Shown piece by piece: positions 1-8,954 of a DNA stretch of 64,000 bases. This stretch comes from Lysinibacillus xylanilyticus (GTDB lineage: Bacteria; Bacillota; Bacilli; Bacillales_A; Planococcaceae). Position 1 is the first letter of the stretch; each line of letters starts with the position of its first letter. The translations under genes were made by a program, and so were the position numbers. The stretch lies in contig NZ_MDDN01000002.1 in the NCBI RefSeq assembly GCF_001708185.1, positions 558,001-622,000 on the forward strand, read 5' to 3'. The notes under the pieces were generated by a model. It was not told the DNA's origin. It saw only the letters and a program-made list of their open reading frames with translations, and ran no database searches.

Positions 1-688
1 TGTATTCAGCTAGCAATTCCTTTGTCAGCTTAATATACGCCGCTCCATGCTCATCTATTTTGAAGTTTTGATAAATATAGCCTTGTAAATTTAAAAGCTT
101 TCGATCCATTTCATACATTCCATCGAAAATTTGATTTCGATCAAAATCATAAGTAATAAGTTCTCCAGCAACCTTAAATGTTTTTACTGTCGTGCTAGGA
201 TATTGGAAGCGTCCAGTATCTCCTACAATACCAGCAAATAATAATCTAGCGGCTGCATCAGATAGAGTCCAGTTTGCTACTTCTTTTCCTTCCTCAAAAA
301 GCTCATAAATCATTTCACTACAAGAGCTTGCAGTCGTATCCACCCATAGTAAATCACCATATGCATCATCATTTGGATGGTGATCTATTTTAATAACCAT
401 TTTCCCTTTTGTATAGCGTTGATCGTCTACACGTTCAGTATTTGCAGTATCTGTCACAATCACTAAGGCATTGTTGTACACATCATCCGTAATGTAATCT
501 GGCTTTGCTAAAAATGTTAAAGATTCATCATGCTCACCTGCTGCAAAAACCTTCTTTTCAGGATAATTTGCTAAAATAAGCTCTTTTAACCCTAGCTGAG
601 ATCCATAAGCGTCAGGATCTGGACGCACATGGCGATGAATAACGATTGTCTCATATGAAGCAATTGTGTCGATGATTTGTCTTTTCAT
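1..688 (-). CDS. nrnA: Bifunctional oligoribonuclease / PAP phosphatase NrnA (3' part cut by window edge)
   Basis: DHH/DHHA1-family phosphoesterase that degrades nanoRNA and dephosphorylates pAp in the cytoplasm. Translating from the ATG at 688 gives an N terminus with the DHH motif I region (HRHVRPDPDAYGSQ, about residues 18-31). Farther on come DTANTE and the eponymous DHH triad in KIDHHPND. The ATG follows a GGAGG-type ribosome site at about 695-701. Only about 229 codons are visible because the gene leaves the window at base 1. It is divergent from ytpI, as nrnA (ytqI) is in B. subtilis. Identification rests on the motifs plus this neighbourhood. Confidence 0.9.
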   Translation of the reverse strand, partial: MKRQIIDTIASYETIVIHRHVRPDPDAYGSQLGLKELILANYPEKKVFAAGEHDESLTFLAKPDYITDDVYNNALVIVTDTANTERVDDQRYTKGKMVIKIDHHPNDDAYGDLLWVDTTASSCSEMIYELFEEGKEVANWTLSDAAARLLFAGIVGDTGRFQYPSTTVKTFKVAGELITYDFDRNQIFDGMYEMDRKLLNLQGYIYQNFKIDEHGAAYIKLTKELLAEY

Positions 689-778
689 AATAATTTCCTC
701 CAAAATGATAGTAATAACCGTTAGCATTTTTCTTCAATAATCGTTACAATATAGTCTAGTTATGCTAGGAGGTTTACT

Positions 779-1084
779 ATGCTCAATTTAATTTTTGTGT
801 TTGCAATTATCATATCATTTGCTATTTATTTTTATTTTAAAACAAAACAGTTCCGTTCTCCATTACCCATCGCTAAAAATTGGTACAAAAGTAAAGCAAA
901 CGTAAGTTTCGGCGTATTTATTCTTGTATTTGGTGTCAATCAAGCCTATTTATTCCCTGGAATATATACATTTATTATTGTAGCAATTCTTGTCGTTTTA
1001 GGCATCCTTGTTATTACCGAAAATATTAAAAAGACTCGTCACTACGGCAAATTTGTTGAAGAAGAATTCCGTATTAACCAATAA
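779..1084 (+). CDS. ytpI: YtpI-like membrane protein
   Basis: Protein of 101 residues with three predicted hydrophobic segments (about residues 2-19, 40-57 and 60-79) and a short charged C-terminal tail. The size, hydrophobicity pattern and position next to nrnA and ytoI match B. subtilis YtpI, a small membrane protein of unknown function. An AGGAGG site ends 7 bases before the ATG. Function cannot be deduced from the sequence. Confidence 0.75.
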   Translation: MLNLIFVFAIIISFAIYFYFKTKQFRSPLPIAKNWYKSKANVSFGVFILVFGVNQAYLFPGIYTFIIVAILVVLGILVITENIKKTRHYGKFVEEEFRINQ

Positions 1085-1326
1085 ATATCCACCGGAGGCT
1101 TTAGGCCAACAGATGTTTTTTGTGCGAAAGCGTAGCGACAGCAACAGATGTTTTTTGTGCGAAAGCGCAGTGCTAACGTAGCGGCAGCAACAAATGTTTT
1201 TTGTGCGAAAGCGTAGCGACAGCAACAACAGGAAGTTGGTCACTCAGTCGTTGCCACAGGACGTGGCGTTCTTAGACTGAGAGGTCCTTTATTCGGCGGG
1301 TGTTTGGATACCCGCTGAAAAAAGTG
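1085..1326. repeat. Composite intergenic repeat with three family-B units
   Basis: Downstream of ytpI is a mosaic. A fragment of family A (CCGGAGGCTTTA) is followed by three imperfect family-B units (core TTTTTTGTGCGAAAGCG, then GCGACAGCAACA, about 1108-1235). After these comes a segment with ACAGGACGTGGCGTTCTTAGA that recurs in degenerate form near 58445. A small hairpin with GCGGGTGT and ATACCCGC arms closes the element at about 1297-1317. Apparent ORFs through it are artefacts of the repeat. Confidence 0.75.
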
Positions 1327-1366
1327 AAAGGGATGACCTAGCATTTGTCTAGGCCATCCCTTTTTG
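1327..1366. terminator. Bidirectional terminator between ytpI and ytoI
   Basis: Inverted repeat GGGATGACCTAG ... CTAGGCCATCCC (about 1330-1341 and 1349-1360), followed by TTTTT on the plus strand. It lies just past the end of ytoI on the minus strand and could serve both genes. Confidence 0.8.
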
Positions 1367-1373
1367 CATCTTC

Positions 1374-2681
1374 TTAACGTTCCAGCAGTTGGAACATCAT
1401 CATTGCCTTTCCAACAAGCATTTGTTGATTAAACACTTCGAAGTCCATTTTCACGAACTTACGACTCATGTCTAATATTCGAGGTCTTACCGTAAGAGTA
1501 CTTTCCATTTGCACAGGCTTGATGAAATAAATCGTCATGTTTTCGGCAACTGCATCCCCACGTTTTCGACGCTTTAACGCAAATGAGCCAACTTCTGCTA
1601 ACAAAGTGGTAAATGCCCCGTAAGAAATTGCCCCATATTGGTTTGTCATTTGAGGTGTTACTTTAAACTCTACGATTAATTCTTCATCGCCAAGCACCTT
1701 CATCTCATTTTTCACTAAATCATCAATTGTTTCACCATGCTGTGGCTGTCTTTGTGCGAGTTGAAGCGCTTTTAGTACATCTTGACGACTAATGACACCT
1801 TGCAAAATATTGTCATCATCGACAATTGGTAGTAGATCAATCCCTTCCCAAATCATACGATGTCCTGCAGAAGCAACACTCATTTTCATCGATCCGGCAA
1901 TCGGATTTTTCGTCATAACCTTTTCAATAAGCTCAGTTTCTTCTCGACCAATAACGTCTTTTACTGTAATCATCCCAACAAGCTTATTGCTTGCTGTAAC
2001 AACAGGAAATGCACCATGAGTCGTTCGTTCATTTAACTTTTGGAAGTGATGAATGGTTTCATCATTTCGAAGAACAGCCGTATCAGTCATCGGTACATAA
2101 ATATCTTCAATAAATAAAATATCTTTTTTGATTAATTGGTCATAAATTGCACGATTAATCATTGTTGCTACTGTAAAGGTGTCATAGCTAGTTGAAATGA
2201 TTGGTAGGTCTAAGGAATCTGCGAGTAGCTTGTTTTCCTCAGTAGTATCAAAGCCACCTGTAATTAAAACAGCTGCACCAGCTCGTAGTGCATTTTCATG
2301 CGCTTTAATACGATTCCCAACGATGAGCAAGCTTCCTGCATCTGTATAACGCATCATATCTTCTAATTGCATTGCACCAATAACAAATTTCGTTAACGTT
2401 TTATGTAGACCTGTTTTTCCACCTAAAACTTGGCCGTCTACAATATTAACAATTTCAGCAAAGGTTAATCGCTCAATATTCTCTTTCTTTTTCTTCTCAA
2501 TTCGAATCGTTCCAACACGTTCAATGGAGCTTACTAAACGACGATTTTCCGCTTCCTTAATGGCACGATAAGCCGTTCCTTCACTGACCTGCATTTCCTT
2601 TGCAATTTGACGTACTGAAATTTTATCGCCCACGGGTAGTGATTCGATGTATTGTAAAATTTTCTCATGTTTTGTAGACAA
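1374..2681 (-). CDS. ytoI: YtoI: HTH + DRTGG + CBS pair + hotdog thioesterase-like protein
   Basis: A 435-residue multidomain protein. Residues about 1-65 form a winged-helix/DeoR-like HTH (ISVRQIAKEMQVSEGTAYRAI). A DRTGG domain spans about 70-185, a CBS pair about 190-310, and a hotdog/thioesterase-like domain about 325-435 (NQYGAISYGAFTTLLAEVGS). The architecture and position match B. subtilis YtoI, a presumed nucleotide-sensing regulator of unknown target. The start is TTG, preceded by AGGTGA with suitable spacing. A ligand-gated DNA-binding role is inference. Confidence 0.88.
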   Translation of the reverse strand: MSTKHEKILQYIESLPVGDKISVRQIAKEMQVSEGTAYRAIKEAENRRLVSSIERVGTIRIEKKKKENIERLTFAEIVNIVDGQVLGGKTGLHKTLTKFVIGAMQLEDMMRYTDAGSLLIVGNRIKAHENALRAGAAVLITGGFDTTEENKLLADSLDLPIISTSYDTFTVATMINRAIYDQLIKKDILFIEDIYVPMTDTAVLRNDETIHHFQKLNERTTHGAFPVVTASNKLVGMITVKDVIGREETELIEKVMTKNPIAGSMKMSVASAGHRMIWEGIDLLPIVDDDNILQGVISRQDVLKALQLAQRQPQHGETIDDLVKNEMKVLGDEELIVEFKVTPQMTNQYGAISYGAFTTLLAEVGSFALKRRKRGDAVAENMTIYFIKPVQMESTLTVRPRILDMSRKFVKMDFEVFNQQMLVGKAMMMFQLLER

Positions 2682-2832
2682 AATATCACCTATTTCTCAA
2701 GTTCAATTCTGCTCTTAGTGTACCATATTTTTTATAAAAATATTTAATATAAAGTGATGAATTTGTTTTACTTTTCCCATCGTTTCAACTACGCACGTGG
2801 TGTCAGTTCATATAGTACAGCTGTGTTATTGA

Positions 2833-3516
2833 TTAGGAACAGTTTACTTTTTCACCGGCTTTCAAAATTTGAACCTCTGAATTTTGCACTAAATCTGCAA
2901 AAACTTGTGGATCCTGCTCGATTGGAGGGAATGTATTATAATGGATTGGTACGACAATTTTCGGCTTCAAAAATTCAACTGCACAAGCGGCATCTTCTGG
3001 ACCCATTGTGAAATTGTCTCCAATTGGTAAAAATGCAATATCGATTGGGTGGCGTTCCCCTATTAATTTCATATCGCTAAACAACGCCGTATCCCCTGCA
3101 TGATAGATTGTTATTCCTTCGATAAATAATAAAATCCCAGCAGGCATTCCCATATAAATGATTTCATTATTTTCAGTTACATAAGACGAACCGTGGAATG
3201 CTTGAGTAAATTTCACTTTACCAAAATCAAATTCCTTGGCCCCGCCTATATGCATTGGATGTACCTTCACTCCTTGCCAAGAAATCCAATTAGCTAGCTC
3301 ATTCGGTGCAATAACGAGTGCATCATTTTTCTTAGCAAGCTCGACTGTATCACCTACATGATCATTATGGCCATGTGTAAGTAAAATAATATCTGGGGCT
3401 TCATCAGCAACCTTTAAATCTGTTTGCCCATTCCCATTAATAAATGGATCAATCAATATTGTTTTCCCCTTTGATTGAATTTTGACAACAGAATGTCCAT
3501 GATAACTAATTTCCAT
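2833..3516 (-). CDS. ytkL: UPF0173 metal-dependent hydrolase (YtkL)
   Basis: Metallo-beta-lactamase-fold hydrolase of 227 residues. The zinc motif HGHNDHVGD (THGHNDH) lies at about residue 50-58, with later ligands in FHGSS, YHAGDT and PIHYNTFP. It starts at [12 protein letters not shown] because an AAGGAGG site sits 8 bases upstream, and a longer in-frame version lacks such a site. Natural substrate is unknown for the family. Located between ytoI and a prolidase-like gene, as in Bacillus. Confidence 0.88.
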   Translation of the reverse strand: MEISYHGHSVVKIQSKGKTILIDPFINGNGQTDLKVADEAPDIILLTHGHNDHVGDTVELAKKNDALVIAPNELANWISWQGVKVHPMHIGGAKEFDFGKVKFTQAFHGSSYVTENNEIIYMGMPAGILLFIEGITIYHAGDTALFSDMKLIGERHPIDIAFLPIGDNFTMGPEDAACAVEFLKPKIVVPIHYNTFPPIEQDPQVFADLVQNSEVQILKAGEKVNCS

Positions 3517-3671
3517 ATACGTTTCCTCCTTGCAGTACATAATGTGCTTCATCATTTTTATTCGCTATCCATGCGATTTTTCCCTTTTTTTGATATGCTG
3601 TACAGAGAATAATCGCAGCTTTCCAAACAAAGCCAGACCCTGTTAGGAGACAATTATTCATTCGTACAAAA

Positions 3672-3720
3672 ATGAAGCTTCGAATTCGACTTATAGTTTG
3701 CTGAAAGATCGAAGCTTCAT
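3672..3720. repeat. Perfect 12-bp inverted repeat upstream of the Xaa-Pro peptidase
   Basis: ATGAAGCTTCGA (3672-3683) pairs exactly with TCGAAGCTTCAT (3709-3720) across a 25-base loop. It lies in the divergent ytkL/peptidase gap, about 60 bases before the peptidase start. There is no U-run, so it looks more like an operator or leader hairpin than a terminator. Confidence 0.6.
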
Positions 3721-3781
3721 CGTGTAGGCTATTATTTCAGCCGAGCACAATGTTTCAATACAACACGAGGAGGAAATGTTT

Positions 3782-4870
3782 ATGTCAAAGGTTGAAGAAA
3801 TTCAAAATTATTTACAACAAAATCAAATTGATGCTGCTTTCATCACAACACCAGACAACGTTTTTTACGTTTCAGGCTTTAAAAGTAACCCACATGAGAG
3901 ATTACTAGGCGTAATGGTTTTTAAAGAGGCAGAACCTTTTTTAATTTGTCCACAAATGGAGATCCCAGATGCAAAAGCTGCGGGTTGGTCCTATGAAGTC
4001 ATTGGTCACCAAGATACTGAAAATTCAATGGAAGTTCTTGCACAAGCGATTAGAACCCGTCATGATAATCCATTAGCGTTTGCCATTGAAAAAGCACAAC
4101 TAAATGTAGAACGCTTTGAAGCCCTACAAATCTCGTTCCCGCAAGCAAAATTTGTCCGCCTCGACGAAAAAATCAATGCTATGCGAGTGATTAAGGATGA
4201 AAATGAATTAGAAAAATTACGTAAGGCAGCTGAATTAGCTGACTACGCTATTGAAATCGGCTGTAAGGAAATCGCTGAAGGCAAAACGGAGATGGAAATC
4301 TTAACAGCCATTGAAAATGCAATTCAAGATAAGGGCTGCAAGATGTCCTTTGAGACAATGGTATTGAGTGGTCCTAAAACAGCCTCTCCTCACGGTACAC
4401 CAGGTGCTCGCAAAATCGAAAAGGGTGATATGGTGTTATTCGACCTGGGCGTAATTTACGATGGTTATTGCTCTGATATTACACGTACGGTTGCCTTTGG
4501 TGAACCTAGTGAAGGACAAAAGGAAATCTACAACGCAGTACTTTCTGCTAACACAAATGCAATTGCAGCGGTAAAACCAGGTGTTCGTGCAATGGATTTA
4601 GATAAAATTGCTCGTGATACTATTTCCGAAGCAGGCTATGGTGAGTATTTCACACATCGACTTGGTCATGGACTCGGCATTTCTGTGCATGAATTTCCAT
4701 CTGTAACAGGTGCCAACGACATGGCTATGGAGGAAGGCATGGTCTTCACAATTGAGCCAGGTATCTATAAATCTGATGTGACAGGTGTCCGTATTGAAGA
4801 TGATGTTGTAGTAACAAAAGACGGAGTAGAAGTATTAACAAAATTCCCAAAAGATTTGATCGTACTATAA
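3782..4870 (+). CDS. M24 family Xaa-Pro dipeptidase/aminopeptidase
   Basis: Pita-bread-fold metallopeptidase of 362 residues that cleaves X-Pro bonds in the cytoplasm. An N-terminal creatinase-like domain spans about 1-130. In the catalytic domain the five metal ligands are visible in FDLGVIYDGYCSDITRT (two Asp), HRLGHGLGISVHEFP (His), FTIEPGIY (Glu) and RIEDDVVV (Glu). The start at MSKVEEIQ is chosen because the AGGAGG at 3768-3773 is 8 bases away, and the ATG two codons earlier is too close. The locus corresponds to the ytkL-linked dipeptidase region of Bacillus; the exact orthologue name is uncertain. Confidence 0.88.
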   Translation: MSKVEEIQNYLQQNQIDAAFITTPDNVFYVSGFKSNPHERLLGVMVFKEAEPFLICPQMEIPDAKAAGWSYEVIGHQDTENSMEVLAQAIRTRHDNPLAFAIEKAQLNVERFEALQISFPQAKFVRLDEKINAMRVIKDENELEKLRKAAELADYAIEIGCKEIAEGKTEMEILTAIENAIQDKGCKMSFETMVLSGPKTASPHGTPGARKIEKGDMVLFDLGVIYDGYCSDITRTVAFGEPSEGQKEIYNAVLSANTNAIAAVKPGVRAMDLDKIARDTISEAGYGEYFTHRLGHGLGISVHEFPSVTGANDMAMEEGMVFTIEPGIYKSDVTGVRIEDDVVVTKDGVEVLTKFPKDLIVL

Positions 4871-4911
4871 TTCAAAATCCGGATACAAATACGCCAAGGC
4901 GAAATTGATTT
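4871..4911. repeat. Family A repeat, end fragment
   Basis: TTCAAAATCCGGATACAAAT followed by ACGCCAAGGCGAAATTGATT matches one terminus of the full family A copy at 60931-61125. Only the terminal ~40 bases are present, directly after the peptidase stop codon. Confidence 0.7.
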
Positions 4912-4931
4912 AATGAATCCTATAGAAAAGG

Positions 4932-4965
4932 AAGGAAGCAACCAAAAGAGGTGCTTCCTTTTTTA
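4932..4965 (+). terminator. Terminator of the M24 peptidase gene
   Basis: Stem AAGGAAGC ... GCTTCCTT with AACC/GGT continuing the helix, followed by TTTTTTA. It is almost the same hairpin as the one at 5098-5136. Confidence 0.8.
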
Positions 4966-4987
4966 GTATAAAGTATTGCGGCAAAAC

Positions 4988-5045
4988 GAGGGGGTGATTT
5001 CCGTTCCGACTGGGCGCTTTGTAGCTTGAAACGGAAATCAACCCT
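4988..5045. repeat. Family D repeat, short hairpin form
   Basis: A short palindromic form: GAGGGGGTGATTTCCGTT (4988-5005) pairs with AACGGAAATCAACCCTC (5029-5045) around GACTGGGCGCTTTGTAGC. The left arm carries the family D terminus TGATTTCCGTTCCGACTGGG. The element sits between two near-identical terminators. Confidence 0.75.
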
Positions 5046-5097
5046 CTTTTTGCTAAGAGCTCGACCTTCATTGCCACAATAGTTTTTCAACAATATG

Positions 5098-5136
5098 AAA
5101 GGAAGCAACCATAATGAAACATGGTGCTTCCTTTTA
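5098..5136 (-). terminator. Terminator of ald
   Basis: Stem AAAGGAAGCAACC / GGTGCTTCCTTT immediately downstream of the alanine dehydrogenase stop, with the U-run on the minus strand. It duplicates the hairpin at 4932-4965. Confidence 0.8.
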
Positions 5137-5145
5137 TTATTTTAC

Positions 5146-6261
5146 TTATTGAATTAACTCATCAACATTAACATATGGCAGACCTTGAGAATCTGCAACT
5201 GCCTTGTAAACGAGATGTCCATCTATAGTATTAACACCTTTTTTCAATGCAAGATTGTCAAGACATGCTTGGTTGTAACCCTTATTAGCAATTTGAAGCG
5301 CATAAGGAATTGTATTGTTTGTTAAAGCGATTGTCGAAGTACGTGGTACAGCACCAGGCATGTTCGCAACTGCATAATGCACAACGCCATGTTTTACATA
5401 AGTTGGGTCATCATGTGTCGTCACACGATCAGATGTCGCAAAAATACCACCTTGGTCAATTGCAATATCAACAACTACAGAGCCAGGTTGCATTGACTGA
5501 ATCATTTCCTCAGAAACAAGCTTTGGTGCTTTGGCGCCAGGAATTAAAACAGCTCCAATTACTAAATCTGAGTTTTGCACAGATTCTGCAATATTATAAG
5601 GATTGGACATTAATGTTTGAACATCACGACCAAACAAATCCTCTAACTGACGTAAACGTTCTGGGCTTAAATCAATGACCGTTACATCTGCACCCATTCC
5701 GACAGCTATTTTCGCTGCATTTGTTCCAGCGATACCACCACCGATCACAGTTACTTTACCGCGTGGAACACCTGATACGCCGCCCAGTAAAATACCTTTA
5801 CCTTCATGATTTTTCTCTAAAAATTGTGCGCCAATCTGCGTTGCCATTTTACCTGCAACCTCACTCATTGGTGTTAAAAGTGGTAAAGAACCATTTGCTA
5901 ATTGTACAGTTTCATAAGCAATACCTACAACTTTTTTATTTAAAAGTGCCTGCGTTAACTCAAGCTCTGGCGCTAAATGTAAATACGTAAATAAGATTTG
6001 ACCTTCATAGAAATAATCGTATTCTGATGCTACAGGTTCCTTTACTTTCATGATCATTTCTTGTGCCCATGCTTCTTTTGCCGACTCAACGATATGAGCA
6101 CCTGCTGCCAGGTAGTCTGCATCTGTAAAACTTGAGCCCAAACCTGCTCCAGTTTCAATGTACACTTCATGCCCTGCATGTGTTAATGTTACAACTCCTG
6201 CTGGTGTCATGGCTACACGATTTTCATTGTTTTTAATCTCTTTTGGAATACCAATCTTCAT
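5146..6261 (-). CDS. ald: Alanine dehydrogenase
   Basis: NAD-dependent enzyme interconverting L-alanine and pyruvate plus ammonia; in spore formers it supports sporulation and germination metabolism. The 371-residue length is typical. Catalytic Lys (KVKEP, residue 74) and His (YLHLAPE, residue 95) are present. The Rossmann loop [11 protein letters not shown] lies at about residues 174-184 and the family stretch [11 protein letters not shown] at about 132-142. The ATG follows a weak AAGGGGATAGG site. Monocistronic, with its own terminator. This gene replaces the argGH/ackA content found near this point in B. subtilis. Confidence 0.95.
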   Translation of the reverse strand: MKIGIPKEIKNNENRVAMTPAGVVTLTHAGHEVYIETGAGLGSSFTDADYLAAGAHIVESAKEAWAQEMIMKVKEPVASEYDYFYEGQILFTYLHLAPELELTQALLNKKVVGIAYETVQLANGSLPLLTPMSEVAGKMATQIGAQFLEKNHEGKGILLGGVSGVPRGKVTVIGGGIAGTNAAKIAVGMGADVTVIDLSPERLRQLEDLFGRDVQTLMSNPYNIAESVQNSDLVIGAVLIPGAKAPKLVSEEMIQSMQPGSVVVDIAIDQGGIFATSDRVTTHDDPTYVKHGVVHYAVANMPGAVPRTSTIALTNNTIPYALQIANKGYNQACLDNLALKKGVNTIDGHLVYKAVADSQGLPYVNVDELIQ

Positions 6262-6735
6262 ATTTCCTATCCCCTTCCATTACCTAAAAAATAAGCATCA
6301 GTTTGTTACATACACTTCGATGTATTGATGCGCCCCTTGCATTTCCATATTACCAAACAAATAAAAAAAATGCTTTAATAAAAGTGATTATAGAAAAAAT
6401 TTATATTATTCCTACAATATTAAAAACTCAAATTCAGGTGGCAATCTTTAGCCCGCGATGAAAGCAAATCGATTGGAGCACTTGAGTTGCACCATTTACT
6501 TGATGGCTCCCCTGGAAAGAATGTAACGAAATATAATTCTGCGAATATTACTTCATTCCCAAATGTTTTCTGTGCGAAAGCGCGCCCAGTCGGAACGGAA
6601 ATCAACCACACGTTATGGTTATGAGCCAAATCACTGTAAATGCCTTCACTTTTTCACATTTATTCTTCCGGAAAGTATTTCCTTTAGAAAATCATTTGGT
6701 ATAATCAAAATATACAAATCAGGGAGGTAATTCAA
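6262..6735. other. ald-usp intergenic region with a family B/D fragment and a protein-like open stretch
   Basis: The plus strand from about 6429 to 6630 stays open and reads like protein (for example LARDESKSIGALELHHLLD) but has no start codon or ribosome site. It runs into one family-B unit (TGTGCGAAAGCG, 6571-6582) joined to a family D terminus (CCCAGTCGGAACGGAAATCA, about 6585-6604). A TATAAT at 6700-6705 is a plausible -10 for the stress protein gene. The left half is AT-rich and presumably holds the ald promoter. Confidence 0.45.
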
Positions 6736-7185
6736 ATGGCTAATCATTATAAAAGCATTGTAGTTGCAGTAGACGGTTCTAAGGAAGCTGAATACGCATT
6801 CCGTAAATCAATCGACGTTGCAAAACGTAACGAAGGTGCTGTCTTAAACCTAGTAAATGTTATTGACACTCGTTCATTCGCTGCAATCGAAGCATATGAC
6901 CGTTCAATTGCTGAACGTGCTCAAGCATTCTCTGAAGAATTATTAAATGGTTACAAAAAACAAGCTGAAGATGAAGGCATTGCAAACGTTAACCTTGTAA
7001 TTGAATACGGCTCACCAAAAAATATTATTACAAAAGAGCTTTCTAAAATTGTAGACGCAGACTTAATCATTTGTGGTGCAACTGGTCTAAATGCAGTAGA
7101 ACGCTTCCTAATCGGTTCTGTATCTGAAGCAATTGTACGCTCAGCTAAATGTGATGTACTTGTTATCCGTACACCTGAAAATTAA
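6736..7185 (+). CDS. Universal stress protein (UspA family)
   Basis: A 149-residue single-domain Usp. It begins YKSIVVAVDGSKEAEYAFRK and carries the ATP-binding loop GATGLNAVERFLIGSVSEAIV near residues 116-136 (the G-2x-G-9x-G-S pattern), followed by CDVLVIR at the C terminus. This is the nucleotide-binding class. GGGAGG precedes the ATG by 8 bases. Likely cytoplasmic and induced by stress or growth arrest. The specific role is unknown. Confidence 0.92.
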   Translation: MANHYKSIVVAVDGSKEAEYAFRKSIDVAKRNEGAVLNLVNVIDTRSFAAIEAYDRSIAERAQAFSEELLNGYKKQAEDEGIANVNLVIEYGSPKNIITKELSKIVDADLIICGATGLNAVERFLIGSVSEAIVRSAKCDVLVIRTPEN

Positions 7186-7197
7186 TATGTAGTACAT

Positions 7198-7228
7198 AAA
7201 AAGGTATCCAATTTTGGATACCTTTTTT
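7198..7228. terminator. Bidirectional terminator, usp / ytxK
   Basis: AAAAAGGTATCCA ATTT TGGATACCTTTTTT, a near-perfect hairpin with U-runs on both strands between convergent genes. Confidence 0.9.
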
Positions 7229-7230
7229 AC

Positions 7231-8160
7231 TTATTTACCTTCTTGCCACATTTTCACTTTTTCAAAGAACATAGCAAGAGCTTGTTTATTTTGCATATTT
7301 GGTACTTTTGCTAACAATACCTCTTTAGGCGCTTTGAAATCTGCACCTTGTTTTTGCAAGATCACAATACTTTTTTCAAGTGCTTTATTGGCAAACATTG
7401 TATCTGGTAATTGAATAATTGCCTGAATCCAAGCATGCTTTTGAATGTATTTATGCAATTGTTTCGACTGCTCAGACTCAAAGAGATGGGTTGGTGCAAG
7501 GAAAAATAAGTAGCCTCCATCCTTTGTATAGTTAATGGACTGCTCAATAAATAAATGATGTGCATAACTCATTCCTTCTGAAGGGCATAATTCATAATCT
7601 AATGCGACATCTTCATTCGGATAATAGCCAACTGGTAAATCACAAACAATTGCATCGACAGGATTTACTAATAGATCTTGTAAAGCATCTTGGCGATATA
7701 ATGAAACTGGTTGCTCTGTTAAATCAGCGGTAGCAGCAGCTAAACGAATAAGTAGCTCATCAACCTCTACACCCGTTGCTTCTATTTTCCCATCTAATAA
7801 ATTCATAACTGTTAGTAGTAAATTTCCTGTACCTATTGCTGGATCTAAAATAGAAATTTTTTCGGTTTCTAGACGCTTCGCAAATATTTGCTCAACAAAA
7901 TAACCAACTAATAACCCAAGAGTATCTGGTGTCATTTGGTGATTTGGTTGAGAGCCTTTTCGCATCCCTTTTAAAACAGCAATTTGAATCGCTTTACGCA
8001 CATCTTCCTTTGACGCACCGTCTTGTGAAAAATCAACTTCCCCATCTAGCCATGCCTCTAAACCATCTAAAATACCCTCAAGTAACGTAGTATTATGTTC
8101 TTTTTCTATCTTTTCAGCATGTTCATTTAGCATACCAAATAATTTTTCGATATTTTCCAT
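7231..8160 (-). CDS. ytxK: Class I SAM-dependent methyltransferase, YtxK family
   Basis: A 309-residue protein resembling the catalytic part of type I restriction N6-adenine methylases. SAM motif I is ILDPAIGTGNLLLTV. The usual NPPY position reads CDLPVGYYP, the degenerate form typical of YtxK. The start MENIEKLFG is chosen because a GAAAGGAAG site lies just upstream, and the 16-residue longer frame has none. No recognition or restriction subunits are nearby, so a restriction role is unlikely. Target unknown. Downstream of tpx, as in B. subtilis. Confidence 0.85.
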   Translation of the reverse strand: MENIEKLFGMLNEHAEKIEKEHNTTLLEGILDGLEAWLDGEVDFSQDGASKEDVRKAIQIAVLKGMRKGSQPNHQMTPDTLGLLVGYFVEQIFAKRLETEKISILDPAIGTGNLLLTVMNLLDGKIEATGVEVDELLIRLAAATADLTEQPVSLYRQDALQDLLVNPVDAIVCDLPVGYYPNEDVALDYELCPSEGMSYAHHLFIEQSINYTKDGGYLFFLAPTHLFESEQSKQLHKYIQKHAWIQAIIQLPDTMFANKALEKSIVILQKQGADFKAPKEVLLAKVPNMQNKQALAMFFEKVKMWQEGK

Positions 8161-8181
8161 ACATAACTTCCTTTCAAGCAG

Positions 8182-8216
8182 AAAAGAGCCGTGACAAAAA
8201 CTTGTCACAGCCCCTT
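8182..8216 (-). terminator. tpx terminator
   Basis: GTGACAA AAAC TTGTCAC core extended by GCC/GGC-type pairs. The minus strand ends GGCTCTTTTC between tpx and ytxK. Confidence 0.7.
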
Positions 8217-8249
8217 TGTCTAGTAATATCTTAGCCTAAAATCAATAAA

Positions 8250-8753
8250 TTATGCTAGTGCTTTTACAGCTGCAATTGCCGCTTCATAGTTTGGATGGTT
8301 TGTTGCCTCAGAAACATATTCTACATATGCCACTTTGTCATTTGCATCCACAACAAATACTGCACGTGTTAGAAGACGTAACTCTTGGATATAGACACCG
8401 TATGCTTCACCAAATGACAGATCGCGGTGATCTGAAATTGTTTGAACAGCGTCAATACCAGCTGCACCACACCAACGTTTTTGAGCAAACGGAAGGTCAA
8501 CAGATACTGTATAGATCACTACATTATCACCTAAGCTTGCTGCTTCTTCATTAAAACGACGTGTTTGCGCATCACATACACCAGTATCTAATGATGGTAC
8601 TACACTAATTAAACGAATTTCCCCCTCTGAATCTTTTAAAGTGACAGGTGATAGATCATTCGCTAATACAGTGAAATTTGGTGCTTGGTCTCCAACCTTT
8701 ACTTCATTACCTACAAGTGTTACTGGACCATTTTTAAATGTTACTTGTGCCAT
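8250..8753 (-). CDS. tpx: Thiol peroxidase Tpx
   Basis: Atypical 2-Cys peroxiredoxin of 167 residues that reduces peroxides using thioredoxin. The peroxidatic Cys60 lies in [14 protein letters not shown] and the resolving Cys95 in [10 protein letters not shown], the standard Tpx spacing. TAGGAGG sits 8 bases before the ATG. Followed by a terminator and then ytxK, the same order as in B. subtilis. Confidence 0.96.
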   Translation of the reverse strand: MAQVTFKNGPVTLVGNEVKVGDQAPNFTVLANDLSPVTLKDSEGEIRLISVVPSLDTGVCDAQTRRFNEEAASLGDNVVIYTVSVDLPFAQKRWCGAAGIDAVQTISDHRDLSFGEAYGVYIQELRLLTRAVFVVDANDKVAYVEYVSEATNHPNYEAAIAAVKALA

Positions 8754-8954
8754 ATAAACGCCTCCTAATCTTCATATGTACATAATATTACTAAATGAAG
8801 GGAATTAAATGCAACTGAGACAGCTTACCAAAAAAATTAATGGTTTTAAAGAGTGCCCAGCCTTTACTCCAATCAATTTATATACAAGGCATATATATTA
8901 CAAAGTTTGGAGCTATTCCCCAACAAACTAACCATTAATCACCACTATCACCGC
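8754..8954. other. tpx-yteJ gap with a degenerate family D terminus
   Basis: The stretch GCCCAGCCTTTACTCCAATC (8857-8876) is a worn copy of the family D right end (CCCAGTCTCCACTCCAATCA in the intact copy near 40640). Nothing else recognisable. The tpx promoter should lie in the right part of this region, on the minus strand side near 8760-8800. Confidence 0.4.

Noticed and set aside
5310-5990. Plus-strand ORFs inside ald
   Set aside because: His/Gln/Leu-rich shadow translations opposite a clear enzyme gene.
7231-8208. Restriction-modification methylase
   Set aside because: YtxK-type protein with a degenerate NPPY motif and no specificity or endonuclease gene nearby; conserved tpx-linked context.
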